Assembly: GCA_016192825.1 (NCBI GenBank)
Contig: JACPTK010000020.1
Coordinates: 1 to 41,477, forward strand
Direction of reading: 5' to 3'
Length of the DNA: 41,477 nt
Source of the DNA: Betaproteobacteria bacterium
Lineage (GTDB): Bacteria; Pseudomonadota; Gammaproteobacteria; Burkholderiales; SG8-41
Shown here piece by piece: positions 33,279 to 39,887 of the stretch. The first letter of the stretch is position 1. Every line of letters begins with the position of its first letter. The notes under the pieces were generated by a model. That model saw only the letters and a program-made list of their open reading frames with translations, made no database searches and had not been told where the DNA came from. A program made the position numbers and the translations under genes.

Positions 33279-33614
33279 GAGCTTGTCGGACTTGCGATGC
33301 GACAAGCTCCTTATGCAAAACCGGCCAGCCGAATGAGGTCGAAAACAACATTCAGTGCCGCGAACCGCGAAGAAAGTGCGTGCTTGTGCTGCGATTGAGG
33401 CTGTTTGAACGATATGGACTTGCGATGCGACAAGCTCCTTATGCAAAACCGCCCGCACGATAACGGGAGTCCTTGACACTGAAAACCCCGTTTCCAGCCC
33501 ACGCGCGCGCCCATCTGAGGAAAATCGGAGTCGTTACCCTGGACTTCATTCTAGATGCGCGGGCGGTTTTGCTGTTAGCAGCCTGTCGCAACCCCAAGTC
33601 CGACAGGCTGCTAG
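33275..33614. repeat. Chimeric palindromic element, core types II and IV
   Basis: Bounded by CTAG at both ends (33275-33278, 33611-33614). The first part (33276-33409) is a near-perfect copy of 21301-21434. At 33416-33450 a 35-base stretch from its own left hairpin (33288-33322) is directly repeated and leads into a second, complete core: inner repeat GCAAAACCGCCCGC ... GCGGGCGGTTTTGC (right arm about 33558-33572) and right hairpin 33576-33613 (TAGCAGCCTGTCGCA...TCCGACAGGCTGCTA). It looks like one element joined into another by recombination in the shared hairpin. It fills the gap between tusA and the dsrC-like gene and supplies both stop codons. Confidence 0.88.
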
Positions 33615-33979
33615 GCGACGCTGCCGAAGCTCTTGTCGGTCGCGCCCGCGGGCGCCTTGAGCCCCGCGATCCGGCAGCCCTGCGCCACCGGCCCGCCGGG
33701 AAAAAGCCGGTACAGGTGCTTGATGCCGCCCTGGTGATGAAACTTTTCGTCGAGCGCGTCGTGCAGCTCGCGCAAGTTGGCGGCGGTCGCTTCGTGCCTG
33801 GCGAAGTACTCTTGCAGGGCTCGCAGCGCCTCCCAGTGGTCCGCGCCAAGTTCCAGGCTTTCCGTGCGCGCCGCCTCCAGCGCGGCCGTCGGCGTCCAGC
33901 CCTCCGGCGCGTGGGGGAAACGGGGATCCCTGCCGGCACCGCTGTCGGCGCCGGTAATCGCATCCATCAGGCTCGTCAT
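33611..33979 (-). CDS. DsrC/TusE-related protein lacking the terminal cysteine
   Basis: A 122-residue cytoplasmic protein. The C-terminal half (LGADHWEALRALQEYFARH, then HLYRLFPGGPVAQGCRIAGL) matches the DsrC/TusE family. The inner cysteine (C102, CysB) is present, but the position of the C-terminal persulfide cysteine, 11 residues on, is Ala113, and the chain continues to ...SFGSVA. So standard DsrC chemistry is not expected. The ATG at 33979 follows GGAGG. It is 32 bases after the tandem-TusA gene. The TAG stop is the end of the adjacent repeat, so the tail may once have been different. Confidence 0.82.
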   Translation of the reverse strand: MTSLMDAITGADSGAGRDPRFPHAPEGWTPTAALEAARTESLELGADHWEALRALQEYFARHEATAANLRELHDALDEKFHHQGGIKHLYRLFPGGPVAQGCRIAGLKAPAGATDKSFGSVA

Positions 33980-34011
33980 GGCTTGCCCTCCACCGGGCGC
34001 AAATGCCCGCA

Positions 34012-34500
34012 TCAGCGCTTGCGGATATAGAACTGGTATTCGCCGGAGGCGCTTTCCCGGGTATCGGCCAGATCCAGGCCGGTCGCCTTCACCCAGCTGC
34101 GGACATCCGCCCGGATGCCCGGACAGTCGCTGATGAGCTGCAGCACTTCGCCCTTGCGCATCCCGTTGAGCAGCTTCTTCGCCTCCACGACGGGTCCGGG
34201 GCAGGTGGCGCCGCGCATGTCGAGCACTGCGTGGGGAGAGATACGCCGGTCCTTGCCCTTGCGGATGTAATACCCGGTCCCGCCTTGCGCCATTTTCCTC
34301 GTTTTCAGGATCTCGACGTCGGCGTAACTGGGCCAGGAAAACAGGTCGTCCTTCGTTCCCGGGCAATCGGAAACCAGCAGCATCACTTCGCCCGCGAGCA
34401 TCTCGTCGAGAACCCTCCTTGCGCCCAGCATCGGCCCTGGGCAGGCCGCGCCCTTCATGTCCAGGGTGACATGCGGCTTTGGATACGTTGATCGGGCCAT
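34012..34500 (-). CDS. Tandem TusA-domain protein
   Basis: A 162-residue protein made of two TusA/SirA domains in one chain. Each has the CPGP active site (Cys20 in MKGAACPGPMLGA, Cys100 in MRGATCPGPVVEA), a second cysteine in SDCPG (46 and 126) and ends in a Y-x-IRK strand (YYIRK, FYIRK). Single-domain TusA is about 75-80 residues. The two halves differ clearly, so the duplication is old. Probably passes persulfide sulfur between two sites or to the DsrC-like protein encoded next (inference). Confidence 0.88.
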   Translation of the reverse strand: MARSTYPKPHVTLDMKGAACPGPMLGARRVLDEMLAGEVMLLVSDCPGTKDDLFSWPSYADVEILKTRKMAQGGTGYYIRKGKDRRISPHAVLDMRGATCPGPVVEAKKLLNGMRKGEVLQLISDCPGIRADVRSWVKATGLDLADTRESASGEYQFYIRKR

Positions 34501-34553
34501 TTCAGCGGGCGGCGCGCGCAGTGCTAGACTGAGTATATCTTTCCGGTGCCGCG

Positions 34554-35603
34554 ATGCGCAATTTTCCCTCGCTCTTGAACGTGGTGCAGCGTAACTGCGA
34601 CATTTCCGACGCCCGCCACGCCGGCGAATACGGACTGTGCACTTTCCTGCTCAAAATGCGCGAATACTATCGTTGGGAGAACGAGTTGCCGTTCACGCGC
34701 GCCCTGCCCAGGGATGAGTTGGGCGACTGGCTGAAAACGCGCGAGCTGCATTGGGACGGCATCGAGCGTGAAGAGTTCGGGCCGCTGCCGCTGGAGCGCG
34801 GCGTGCTCGATCCGTTCGATGCTGAAGCCGCGAACCGCGAGCTGCTGCCCCACGGCTGCGTTTACAGCGCCGGCTACGGAAGCTTTCGGAAGCCGGTTTT
34901 TTTCCTTGGCCAGCTGCTGCGCGTCGAACAGCGCGCCGGCTTGACCATCCTGATTTCTTCCTGCGAGTACGCGCGCGAGCTGGGCGCTCCGCCGGCGATG
35001 CTTCAGGGGAAGACCATCTTCGTGCGCATGGAGTCGGTGCGCCGCTACCTGTGGGAGAAGATCGAGGAGTGGCAGTGGCGCAAGCTCGACAATGGCATGG
35101 CCCGCGCCCTGGCGGCCTACGATTTCATCGGCGCACCCGAGGCGGCGCTGCAGCGCATGGCCGAGAACGAGATGGAAACCATGATCCTGCACGAGCTCGG
35201 CGAGGCGACGGCCGGCGAGCTGCTCGGGGAAGCGTGGCACGAGGTGGCGTTGTCGGTGGGACGCAGCCGCGCCGAGGTGCTCGTGCGCGCGGTGCGCGAC
35301 CTGCTCGCTGATTGCCTGTCGACCCTGCCGGGACTCATCGAGCGTGCCGACCCGGCGGCGCTGCATTTTTACTTCGCGACGTTCGATGCGCCGCGGCGTC
35401 AGCTGTTTCCGCAAGCCCTCGAGGCCTACGAACATTATCTGCAGTGCGGCAGCCTGGACGCGCTGTGGCGTGTCGTGCGGGCAGGGAAGGAGCGCTGGCT
35501 CACCGAGGCACGGCGGCTTCTCAAGCTCGATCCGGCCGGCCGCGAGGCGGCCATCGGGGCCATGCTCGCCACCGCCTCGGCGCCACCCGGGGCCCGGGGC
35601 TAA
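34554..35603 (+). CDS. Protein of unknown function (349 aa)
   Basis: A soluble, mostly helical protein without signal peptide, membrane helix or recognised motif. The N-terminal third has several Cys and aromatic residues (NCDISDARHAGEYGLCTFLL, REYYRWENELPF). The middle has conserved-looking acidic/His groups (ENEMETMILHELGEATAGE, EAWHEVALS) that could bind metal. It is divergent from the tandem-TusA gene with only 53 bases between starts, and its last bases overlap the stop of the convergent gene at 35600. Position suggests a role with the sulfur-carrier genes; I do not assign a function. Confidence 0.75.
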   Translation: MRNFPSLLNVVQRNCDISDARHAGEYGLCTFLLKMREYYRWENELPFTRALPRDELGDWLKTRELHWDGIEREEFGPLPLERGVLDPFDAEAANRELLPHGCVYSAGYGSFRKPVFFLGQLLRVEQRAGLTILISSCEYARELGAPPAMLQGKTIFVRMESVRRYLWEKIEEWQWRKLDNGMARALAAYDFIGAPEAALQRMAENEMETMILHELGEATAGELLGEAWHEVALSVGRSRAEVLVRAVRDLLADCLSTLPGLIERADPAALHFYFATFDAPRRQLFPQALEAYEHYLQCGSLDALWRVVRAGKERWLTEARRLLKLDPAGREAAIGAMLATASAPPGARG

Positions 35604-36184
35604 CGAGGCGCGCTATCCGTCGTCTCGCTCACCAGCTTGTCCATCAGGCGCACCATTTCCGGCGCCTCGATGTCTATCATCTGCTCCACCACCCACTTGT
35701 TGTCGCCGTCCGCCATGGCGTCGGCCACCTTGGCGGCGAAAAAGCGCAGGCAGGGATAGCCCGGCTCTCCACCCGTGTACTCGAAGCCGGCGTATTCCCC
35801 GAAGCGCTCGTTGAGCAGGCCGATGAACGGTCCGCGGTAGTCCCCCGGCCCGAGCAGGTCGAGCTGGTTGTTTTCCACGGTGGCGGCAAGATGCGCGGCG
35901 ACGGCGTTGATCAGGCTGGCGCGGTCGGGCTCGGTGAGCTTGCCGTACACTTTCCGGTCGACGAGCTGAACGAGAAAAGCGACGAATTCGGCGATCACCG
36001 TGATCACCATTCTGTCCGCGCCGAACCGGAAACCTTCGTTTTCCATGTGCCTGAAGATCTCGAGCGAGATCTTCCAGATGTTCGCGCCGATCACGCCGGC
36101 GCGGTCGGTGAGCGTGCGCGGGCCTTTCTTGCGCCAGCGCGTCTTTACCAGCTTGATGGAGGGGCGGGTGCTGATGATGGCCAT
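35600..36184 (-). CDS. Protein of unknown function (194 aa)
   Basis: Soluble protein with a basic N-terminus (RPSIKLVKTRWRKKG) and mixed alpha/beta content; FAAKVADAMADGDNKWVVEQMIDIEAPEM is a notable helical segment near the C-terminus. No known motif, signal or membrane segment. The stop codon overlaps that of the convergent gene by three bases (CTAA at 35600-35603). A hairpin pair (36223-36297) lies just upstream of its start. Codon use resembles neighbouring genes. Confidence 0.72.
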   Translation of the reverse strand: MAIISTRPSIKLVKTRWRKKGPRTLTDRAGVIGANIWKISLEIFRHMENEGFRFGADRMVITVIAEFVAFLVQLVDRKVYGKLTEPDRASLINAVAAHLAATVENNQLDLLGPGDYRGPFIGLLNERFGEYAGFEYTGGEPGYPCLRFFAAKVADAMADGDNKWVVEQMIDIEAPEMVRLMDKLVSETTDSAPR

Positions 36185-36222
36185 GATCGGCGGTCAGGGC
36201 ACTTTGCCTGGAAATTATGATT

Positions 36223-36297
36223 CTAGCAGCCTGCCGGAGTTAGATAGCCGACAGGCTGCTAAAAGGAGTTTGTCGGGATAGAGTCCGACAAACTCCC
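36223..36297. repeat. Pair of outer hairpins without a core
   Basis: TAGCAGCCTGCCGG...CCGACAGGCTGCTA (36224-36261) directly followed by AGGAGTTTGTCGG...CCGACAAACTCC (36264-36296). These are the two outer hairpins of the composite elements with only 2 bases between them and no inner repeat. The left end is CTAG, the right CCAG. It sits between divergent genes, 12 bases before the Sel1 gene, and may affect its transcription start. Confidence 0.85.
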
Positions 36298-36308
36298 AGG
36301 AGCACGAC

Positions 36309-36758
36309 ATGTCAGGATTGGATATGGAGTTGGCGAGCGGCATCGCCGCGTTCGAGGCCAAGGAATTCGCGAGGGCCATGCAGCTGCTGCGGCCGCTGGC
36401 GGAACAGGGCGATCCTCGGGCGCAATACCGCGTCGCGGTCATGGCCCAGGTGGGCCTGGGCGTGGTGAAGAACTGCGCGACCGCGGTCAAATGGATGCGT
36501 GCCGCCGCCGAGCAGGGCTTTGCCCTCGCGCAGCACGGCCTGGGCTTCATGTACTTCCAGGGCGAATGCACCAAGGCCGACCCCGCCGAGGCTGCCAGGT
36601 GGTTCCGGCTGGCCGCCGATCAGGGCCTGGCAGGATCGCAGTCGACGCTCGCGATGATGTACGAGAAGGGCGTCGGGGTCGAGCGTGACGCCGCCGAGGC
36701 CGCAAAGTGGCGCGCGCTGGCCGAGAAGGGCTCCGGCGCGCCCCCGGCTACTTCCTGA
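36309..36758 (+). CDS. Sel1-repeat protein
   Basis: A 149-residue soluble protein of about three to four Sel1-like repeats (about 36 residues each), seen as GDPRAQYRVAVMAQVGLGV, GFALAQHGLGFMYFQGE and GLAGSQSTLAMMYEKGVGV, each followed by an AxxWxRxAAEQG-type helix. Such proteins are scaffolds for protein-protein contacts; the partner is unknown. AGGAG lies before the ATG and comes from the end of the upstream hairpin pair. Its 3' end overlaps the convergent small gene by 11 bases. Confidence 0.88.
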   Translation: MSGLDMELASGIAAFEAKEFARAMQLLRPLAEQGDPRAQYRVAVMAQVGLGVVKNCATAVKWMRAAAEQGFALAQHGLGFMYFQGECTKADPAEAARWFRLAADQGLAGSQSTLAMMYEKGVGVERDAAEAAKWRALAEKGSGAPPATS

Positions 36759-36945
36759 TCCAGGCCTGGAAGCCGCTGGTGTTTTTTTCCATGCCGTGCG
36801 CGTAGCCGGCTTCATAGGCTTCGTTGACCCGCTGCTCCTCGCGCTTGGGGTTGTGCAGAAAGCCGCTGGCCCAGCCGTTGATGTACTCGGGATCGACGCC
36901 GCTTTTCTCCATGCGGTCGATGGTTTCGTAGTAGGCGCTGCTCAT
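36748..36945 (-). CDS. Small acidic/aromatic protein, function unknown
   Basis: A 65-residue protein, MSSAYYETIDRMEKSGVD..., with a repeated helical pattern (YINGWASGFLHNP, NEAYEAGYAHGME). No cysteines, signal or membrane helix. The composition is unlike random GC-rich frames and the ATG has AGGAGC about 9 bases upstream, so it is probably real. It overlaps the Sel1 gene 3' end by 11 bases in convergent orientation. Confidence 0.65.
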   Translation of the reverse strand: MSSAYYETIDRMEKSGVDPEYINGWASGFLHNPKREEQRVNEAYEAGYAHGMEKNTSGFQAWIRK

Positions 36946-36995
36946 CAGTCGTGCTCCTGTCCGCGCGGTCCGCTCGGTTCGATCAGCGAAGCTTA

Positions 36996-37132
36996 CTAGA
37001 AGCTATCTCAAAAACAAAAGCGCAAGCCGACTCCCCTCATCCCCCCCTTCTCCCGAGGGGAGAAGGGGGAGAAATTCCCCTCTCCTTTTGGGAGAGGGCT
37101 AGGGTGAGGGGGATTTTTGAGATGGGTTCTAG
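36996..37132. mobile_element. MITE-like element with 19-bp terminal inverted repeats
   Basis: CTAGAAGCTATCTCAAAAA at the left and TTTTTGAGATGGGTTCTAG at the right are inverted repeats with 3 differences, ending in CTAG on both sides. The inside is CCCTC/GAGGG-rich with two hairpins (CCCTTCTCCC-GAGG-GGAGAAGGG type and CCCTCTCC...GGAGAGGG). No protein is encoded. The CTAG ends fit a 4-base target duplication as made by some IS5-family elements (inference). It lies in the 338-base gap before the 37284 gene. Confidence 0.8.
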
Positions 37133-37283
37133 CTATTGAAACGTTGACGCTGCCGGGTGCATGGTACGGGATGAGGGGAGCCATTTCAAACATCCGAAGC
37201 CCGCGGCGGCCCTTGTCCCGAGCCGTGCGCCGCGCTACGCTCCCCGCTATCGGGCGCCGCGTGCGCGCGGGAACGGATCGAGG

Positions 37284-37613
37284 ATGGGCGTGCGCTTCAA
37301 GGTCGTCATCGGCGAACAAGTCTATGCAATCGAGGTGCCGGAGGAACTGCTGCGCGAGGCGGCGGAGTTCCACGCCAAGCTGGACCGCGACATGGACCGG
37401 GGCTGGCAGATGGGCCGCCAGTTCGTGGATCGGCCCGACCCCCTGCAGCGCTGCCAGGTCGTCGCTGACAAGCTGCTCACCAGCATCATCCACGACAACC
37501 AGGCCACCGCCATGTTGATGGCCGGGTACATCGCGCAGCGCATGCCCGGTGCGATCGGGGTGGACATCGACACCTCCGGGGAGATGCAAAATACCGAGTT
37601 GCTCTACGCCTAG
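37284..37613 (+). CDS. Protein of unknown function (109 aa)
   Basis: A soluble helical protein starting MGVRFKVVIGEQVYAIEVPEE. The internal ATG is preferred over one at 37161 because the 41 extra residues are Arg/Pro/Ala-rich and look non-coding; GGATCGAGG is close upstream. The rest (LDRDMDRGWQMGRQFVD, IIHDNQATAMLMAGYIAQRM) is helical with no known motif. Its stop lies 3 bases before the dioxygenase ATG, so it is the first gene of an operon with the dioxygenase, DsrC-like and PiuC-like genes. Confidence 0.72.
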   Translation: MGVRFKVVIGEQVYAIEVPEELLREAAEFHAKLDRDMDRGWQMGRQFVDRPDPLQRCQVVADKLLTSIIHDNQATAMLMAGYIAQRMPGAIGVDIDTSGEMQNTELLYA

Positions 37614-37616
37614 GCG

Positions 37617-38210
37617 ATGACGTTTTCCGGCGGGCGTATCCGCGAAGTCAAACCCTTGAGCTTCATCTACGAGGTGGCGCAGGCGCTCCCGGCCGACGTG
37701 TGCCTCGAGGCGATTCGGCGCTTCGAAGCCCGCGCCGATCAGCAGGTTCCCGGGCGCATCGGCCAGGCCGGGCAGGCAGCGCCGGAGGTGAAGCGCTCGA
37801 CCGACCTGCGCATCAGCGGGAGGGACGACTGGCGCGACCTGGACCAGGCGTTTTCCCGGCAGCTCCTGTCGACGTTCAACGAATTCGCCCGCGAGTTCCC
37901 GTTTTTCGCGGCCAACTCCTTCAAGGACTTCGGCTACAACCTGCAGCGCACGCTGCCCGGGGAGTATTACCATTGGCACGTGGACGCCGGCCCCGGGGTG
38001 TTCAGCGAGCGCCAGTTGGTCGCGATTTGGTACCTCAACGACGTACCGGGACCTGGAGGCGAAACGGAGTTTCCGCTGCAGGAAGTCTCGATCCGGCCGG
38101 CGCAGGGCAAGCTCATCCTGTTTCCGCCGTTCTGGACGCACGTGCATCGTGGCGTCACGTTGCAGGAGGGCGTCAAGTACATCGCCACAACATGGATCTG
38201 CTTCGCGTGA
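37617..38210 (+). CDS. 2-oxoglutarate/Fe(II) dioxygenase (prolyl-4-hydroxylase-like)
   Basis: A 197-residue cytoplasmic enzyme with the double-stranded beta-helix motif HxD...H: H121 and D123 in YHWHVDAG and H177 in FWTHVHRGV, with K187 (EGVKYIATTW) as the probable 2-oxoglutarate contact. NDVPGPGGETEFP is the family-typical turn. The substrate is unknown. It sits within a tight run ending in the DsrC-like and PiuC-like genes; the next start is 13 bases on. Confidence 0.87.
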   Translation: MTFSGGRIREVKPLSFIYEVAQALPADVCLEAIRRFEARADQQVPGRIGQAGQAAPEVKRSTDLRISGRDDWRDLDQAFSRQLLSTFNEFAREFPFFAANSFKDFGYNLQRTLPGEYYHWHVDAGPGVFSERQLVAIWYLNDVPGPGGETEFPLQEVSIRPAQGKLILFPPFWTHVHRGVTLQEGVKYIATTWICFA

Positions 38211-38223
38211 GCCAGGCTCGGGT

Positions 38224-38568
38224 ATGCAGTTCGAGGTCAACGGCAGGATCATCGAGACCGACGAGCAGGGGTTTCTGCTCGATCCCGAAGATTGGAGCGA
38301 AGACTTCGCGCGCGCCTTGGCGCAGCGCGACGGGGTCGAGCTTTACGTGGATCACTGGGAGCTGATCTGGTACTTCCGCGACTACTACGAGGAGACCCGA
38401 AGCCTCCCCACCATGCGCAAGATGGTTCTGGAGCTGGGAAAGCACCGTGGCCCGCACTTCCGCGACCGGAAGGCCTACGAGAAGCACATCTACCACCTCT
38501 TCCCGACCGGTCCAGTTCACGAGATCTGCAAGCTCGCCGGACTGCCGATGCCGCAGCCTGATACGTGA
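38224..38568 (+). CDS. DsrC/TusE-family protein, terminal cysteine replaced
   Basis: A 114-residue protein with the full family layout: MQFEVNGRIIETDEQGFLLDPEDW start and HIYHLFPTGPVHEICKLAGL near the end. The inner cysteine C102 is present, but the position of the terminal persulfide cysteine is Asp113 (PQPDT end). So it is unlikely to act as the usual sulfur-carrying DsrC or TusE. It lies between two Fe(II) dioxygenase genes with gaps of 13 and 6 bases, an unusual setting for this family. Confidence 0.87.
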   Translation: MQFEVNGRIIETDEQGFLLDPEDWSEDFARALAQRDGVELYVDHWELIWYFRDYYEETRSLPTMRKMVLELGKHRGPHFRDRKAYEKHIYHLFPTGPVHEICKLAGLPMPQPDT

Positions 38569-38574
38569 GACCGC

Positions 38575-39249
38575 ATGCTGCTCGCCATTCCCGGCGTCCT
38601 CAAAGCCGATGAGCTTGCGCTCGCGCGCACCTGGCTCGCGGGCGCATCCTTCGTCGACGGGCGGCTTTCGGCCGGTGCCGCGGCGCGCCGCGTCAAGAAC
38701 AACCAGGAGCTGGAGGCCGGCGCGCCGGATCTCGAGCGGCTCAACCGCCTGGTGATGGGAAATCTCACGCGCCATCCGGTCTATCGCGGCGGCGCCCTGC
38801 CGCTGCACGCGGCAAGCCCTTTGTATGTGCGCTACCGGCCCGGCATGGGCTACGGCGACCATCTGGACGATCCGATCATGGGCGCGGACGGGGTGATGTA
38901 CCGTTCCGATATCGCGGTCACGGTGTTCCTGAGCGCCCCGGACGAGTACGATGGAGGCGAGCTGGTGGTCCGCACGCCGTACGGCGACCAGGTGGTGAAA
39001 TCGGCGGCGGGGGATGCGGTGCTGTACCCGGCGGGCAACATCCACCGCGTCAACCCGGTCACCCGCGGCGAGCGCCTGGTGGCGGTCACCTGGGTGCAGA
39101 GCCTGGTGCGCGATGCGGCGCGGCGCGAGCTGCTGTACGGACTCAACACGGCGTGGGAGAAGCTCCTGCAAACCGCTCCCGACGCGCCGGAGACCGCGCA
39201 GGTGAATGCGGCGTACCTGAACCTGATTCGCATGTGGACGGACCTTTGA
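38575..39249 (+). CDS. PiuC/PKHD-type Fe(II)/2-oxoglutarate hydroxylase
   Basis: A 224-residue enzyme of the PKHD-type hydroxylase family. Iron ligands are H96 and D98 (GYGDHLDDPIM) and H157 (AGNIHRVNPV); R167 (RGERLVAVTWVQS) probably binds 2-oxoglutarate. The opening MLLAIPGVL and GGELVV are family-typical. PiuC proteins are often next to siderophore receptors, but none is here; instead it is next to a DsrC-like gene. Substrate unknown. Confidence 0.87.
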   Translation: MLLAIPGVLKADELALARTWLAGASFVDGRLSAGAAARRVKNNQELEAGAPDLERLNRLVMGNLTRHPVYRGGALPLHAASPLYVRYRPGMGYGDHLDDPIMGADGVMYRSDIAVTVFLSAPDEYDGGELVVRTPYGDQVVKSAAGDAVLYPAGNIHRVNPVTRGERLVAVTWVQSLVRDAARRELLYGLNTAWEKLLQTAPDAPETAQVNAAYLNLIRMWTDL

Positions 39250-39259
39250 GGCGCGCGCG

Positions 39260-39547
39260 ATGAGCGATTCCGAACTTTCGATGGAGGAGCGGATCCTGCG
39301 AGCGGTGAAGCTGACGCTCGCCAACGTCATCAAGGACACTGCGACGCCGCACGGCATGCGCCACCCCCTGTCGGACGCGACCATCGAGGACCTGCGCCAG
39401 TGCTTGGCGCTCATCAGCGCGCGCGAGCGCGAGCTCGCGCAGGCTGCGGGCAGGCCGCTCGGCGCCCAGCCGCGCTACGCCGACGAGCCGGTGAGCAAGG
39501 ACACGGTGATCCGCTTTCACAAGAAAAAGCCCACTGACCGGGCCTAG
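39260..39547 (+). CDS. Protein of unknown function (95 aa)
   Basis: A small soluble protein: an N-terminal helical part (SMEERILRAVKLTLANVIKD), a central turn with TPHGMRHPLSD, a helix (IEDLRQCLALISARERELA), then a basic tail (IRFHKKKPTDRA). No known motif. It starts 10 bases after the PiuC-like gene and 25 bases before the S24 gene, so it belongs to the same operon. Confidence 0.72.
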   Translation: MSDSELSMEERILRAVKLTLANVIKDTATPHGMRHPLSDATIEDLRQCLALISARERELAQAAGRPLGAQPRYADEPVSKDTVIRFHKKKPTDRA

Positions 39548-39572
39548 GCGCGCGCGCAGAACGGGAGAAGAG

Positions 39573-39887
39573 ATGTCCGAGGACAGTTGCAGCGCGCTCG
39601 AACCCTACGCGCTTCGCGTGCTGGGCGACAGCATGGAGCCCGAGTTTGCCGATGGCTGCGTCGTCATCGTCGACCCGGGCTACGCGCCGCGCGACGGCTC
39701 GTACGTGATCGTCGAGTTCGCCGGTGACGTCTTCTTCCGCCAGCTGGTCTTCGATGGCGAGCGCCGCTTCCTGAAGCCGCTCAATCCGAAGTACGGCAGC
39801 TTCGAGCTCACCCCGCCCTACGCCATCCGCGGCGGCGTGGTGCAGCAAGTGGGCCGCAGGCGCTCGCAGCGCAAGCACTACGACTGA
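39573..39887 (+). CDS. Short S24-family (LexA-like) protein without DNA-binding domain
   Basis: A 104-residue protein equal to only the C-terminal peptidase-like domain of LexA/CI. The catalytic Ser is S20 in VLGDSMEPEFADG. The position of the LexA catalytic Lys (VKRL) is occupied by Arg56 (VFFRQLV), so self-cleavage is doubtful. There is no helix-turn-helix. GGGAGAAG lies before the ATG. Last gene of the operon that starts at 37284. Confidence 0.82.
   Translation: MSEDSCSALEPYALRVLGDSMEPEFADGCVVIVDPGYAPRDGSYVIVEFAGDVFFRQLVFDGERRFLKPLNPKYGSFELTPPYAIRGGVVQQVGRRRSQRKHYD

Noticed and set aside
14725-33614. The palindromic elements as a CRISPR array or integron attC sites.
   Set aside because: Copies are far apart with no regular spacers, no cas genes or integrase are present, and the arms lack the attC core GTTRRRY.
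33980-34366. A longer N-terminal extension of the DsrC-like gene, up to 34366.
   Set aside because: It reads out of frame through the tandem-TusA gene and gives Arg-rich text; the ATG at 33979 has a good ribosome site.
37161-37283. Upstream start for the 109-aa unknown gene.
   Set aside because: The added 41 residues are Arg/Pro/Ala-rich without family-like features; the internal ATG fits better.
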